Positions 63,922 through 64,000 of a stretch of 64,000 nt of DNA are shown here, piece by piece. The notes below the pieces were generated by a model that was not told the origin of the DNA, did not search any database, and saw nothing but the letters and a program-made list of their open reading frames with translations. Numbering within the stretch: the first letter of the stretch is position 1; the number at the start of each line of letters is the position of its first letter. The translations under genes were made by a program, and so were the position numbers. Source of the stretch: Rhodococcus coprophilus NBRC 100603 (GTDB lineage: Bacteria; Actinomycetota; Actinomycetes; Mycobacteriales; Mycobacteriaceae); the NCBI RefSeq assembly GCF_001895045.1, contig NZ_BDAM01000001.1, positions 496,001 through 560,000 of the forward strand, written 5' to 3'.

Positions 63922-64000
63922 GGCGCGCTCCTGTACACGGTGGGCACATGCGTGCCCGAAGTTGTCGTCCGTTCGTCACTGTAGACCGATTCCGGGCAAG

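Overview
The window is a high-GC actinobacterial chromosome segment. Gene content and order point to a mycolic-acid-producing member of Mycobacteriales, most likely Rhodococcus or a close Nocardiaceae relative. Supporting genes are the phosphatidylinositol mannoside block (pgsA, acyltransferase, pimA), an AftC-type arabinofuranosyltransferase, WS/DGAT, the HemQ branch of heme synthesis, and long runs in the same order I remember from Mycobacterium tuberculosis (Rv2581c-Rv2614c and Rv2669-Rv2694c). Species assignment is inference; no search was run. No CRISPR array, insertion sequence, phage gene or replication origin was seen.

Layout. 1-6.3 kb: a truncated glyoxalase-II-like hydrolase, three exported cyclophilin-type proteins, a RibD/DHFR-like reductase and the (p)ppGpp enzyme Rel. 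6.3-12.1 kb: a leftward unit yajC-secD-secF-peptide-binding lipoprotein-apt leading towards rel. 12.2-14.6 kb: ruvC-ruvA-ruvB. 14.6-20.4 kb: yebC, pdxT, tesB and pdxS, interrupted by a rightward RsbQ/RsbP-like pair and a small membrane protein. 20.5-27.1 kb: leftward thrS-HIT-pgsA-patA-pimA-LemA/Nudix unit with stop/start overlaps almost throughout. 27.2-29.1 kb: an orphan DUF742 protein and six tRNA genes. 29.0-30.0 kb: a stand-alone LeuA-type regulatory domain preceded by what looks like an attenuator leader.

30-36 kb: GNAT, ZapE-like ATPase, a hydrolase-fold lipoprotein that has lost catalytic residues, aftC, msrB, a HAD hydrolase and lactate dehydrogenase. 37-42.5 kb: leftward hemE-cgoX-hemQ followed directly by a BisC-like molybdopterin reductase. 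42.6-51.3 kb: DUF3000, WS/DGAT, an RNase D/HRDC protein, fadA-fadB and a sugar-type MFS transporter. 51.3-57 kb: dxs, a MarR-regulated DHA2 efflux pump with a large palindromic operator, and a TrmA/RumA-type RNA methyltransferase. 57-64 kb: a KimA-like potassium transporter divergent from two TrkA-type proteins (ceoB-ceoC), eutB-eutC, then DUF3159 and an OB-fold protein.

By function the window is mainly housekeeping: stringent response, Sec export, Holliday-junction processing, PLP and heme synthesis, PIM and arabinan envelope synthesis, isoprenoid precursor supply, beta-oxidation and potassium control. Accessory pieces (rsbQP, the leuA-domain/tRNA region, ldh, the molybdoenzyme, fadAB-MFS, marR-emrB, eutBC) sit between conserved blocks. 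The items I would check first are the leader plus stand-alone LeuA domain, the LemA-Nudix fusion in the PIM operon, the serine-less hydrolase upstream of aftC, and the RsbQ-RsbP pair. Many starts lie about 6 nt after a TANNNT box, suggesting leaderless mRNAs.
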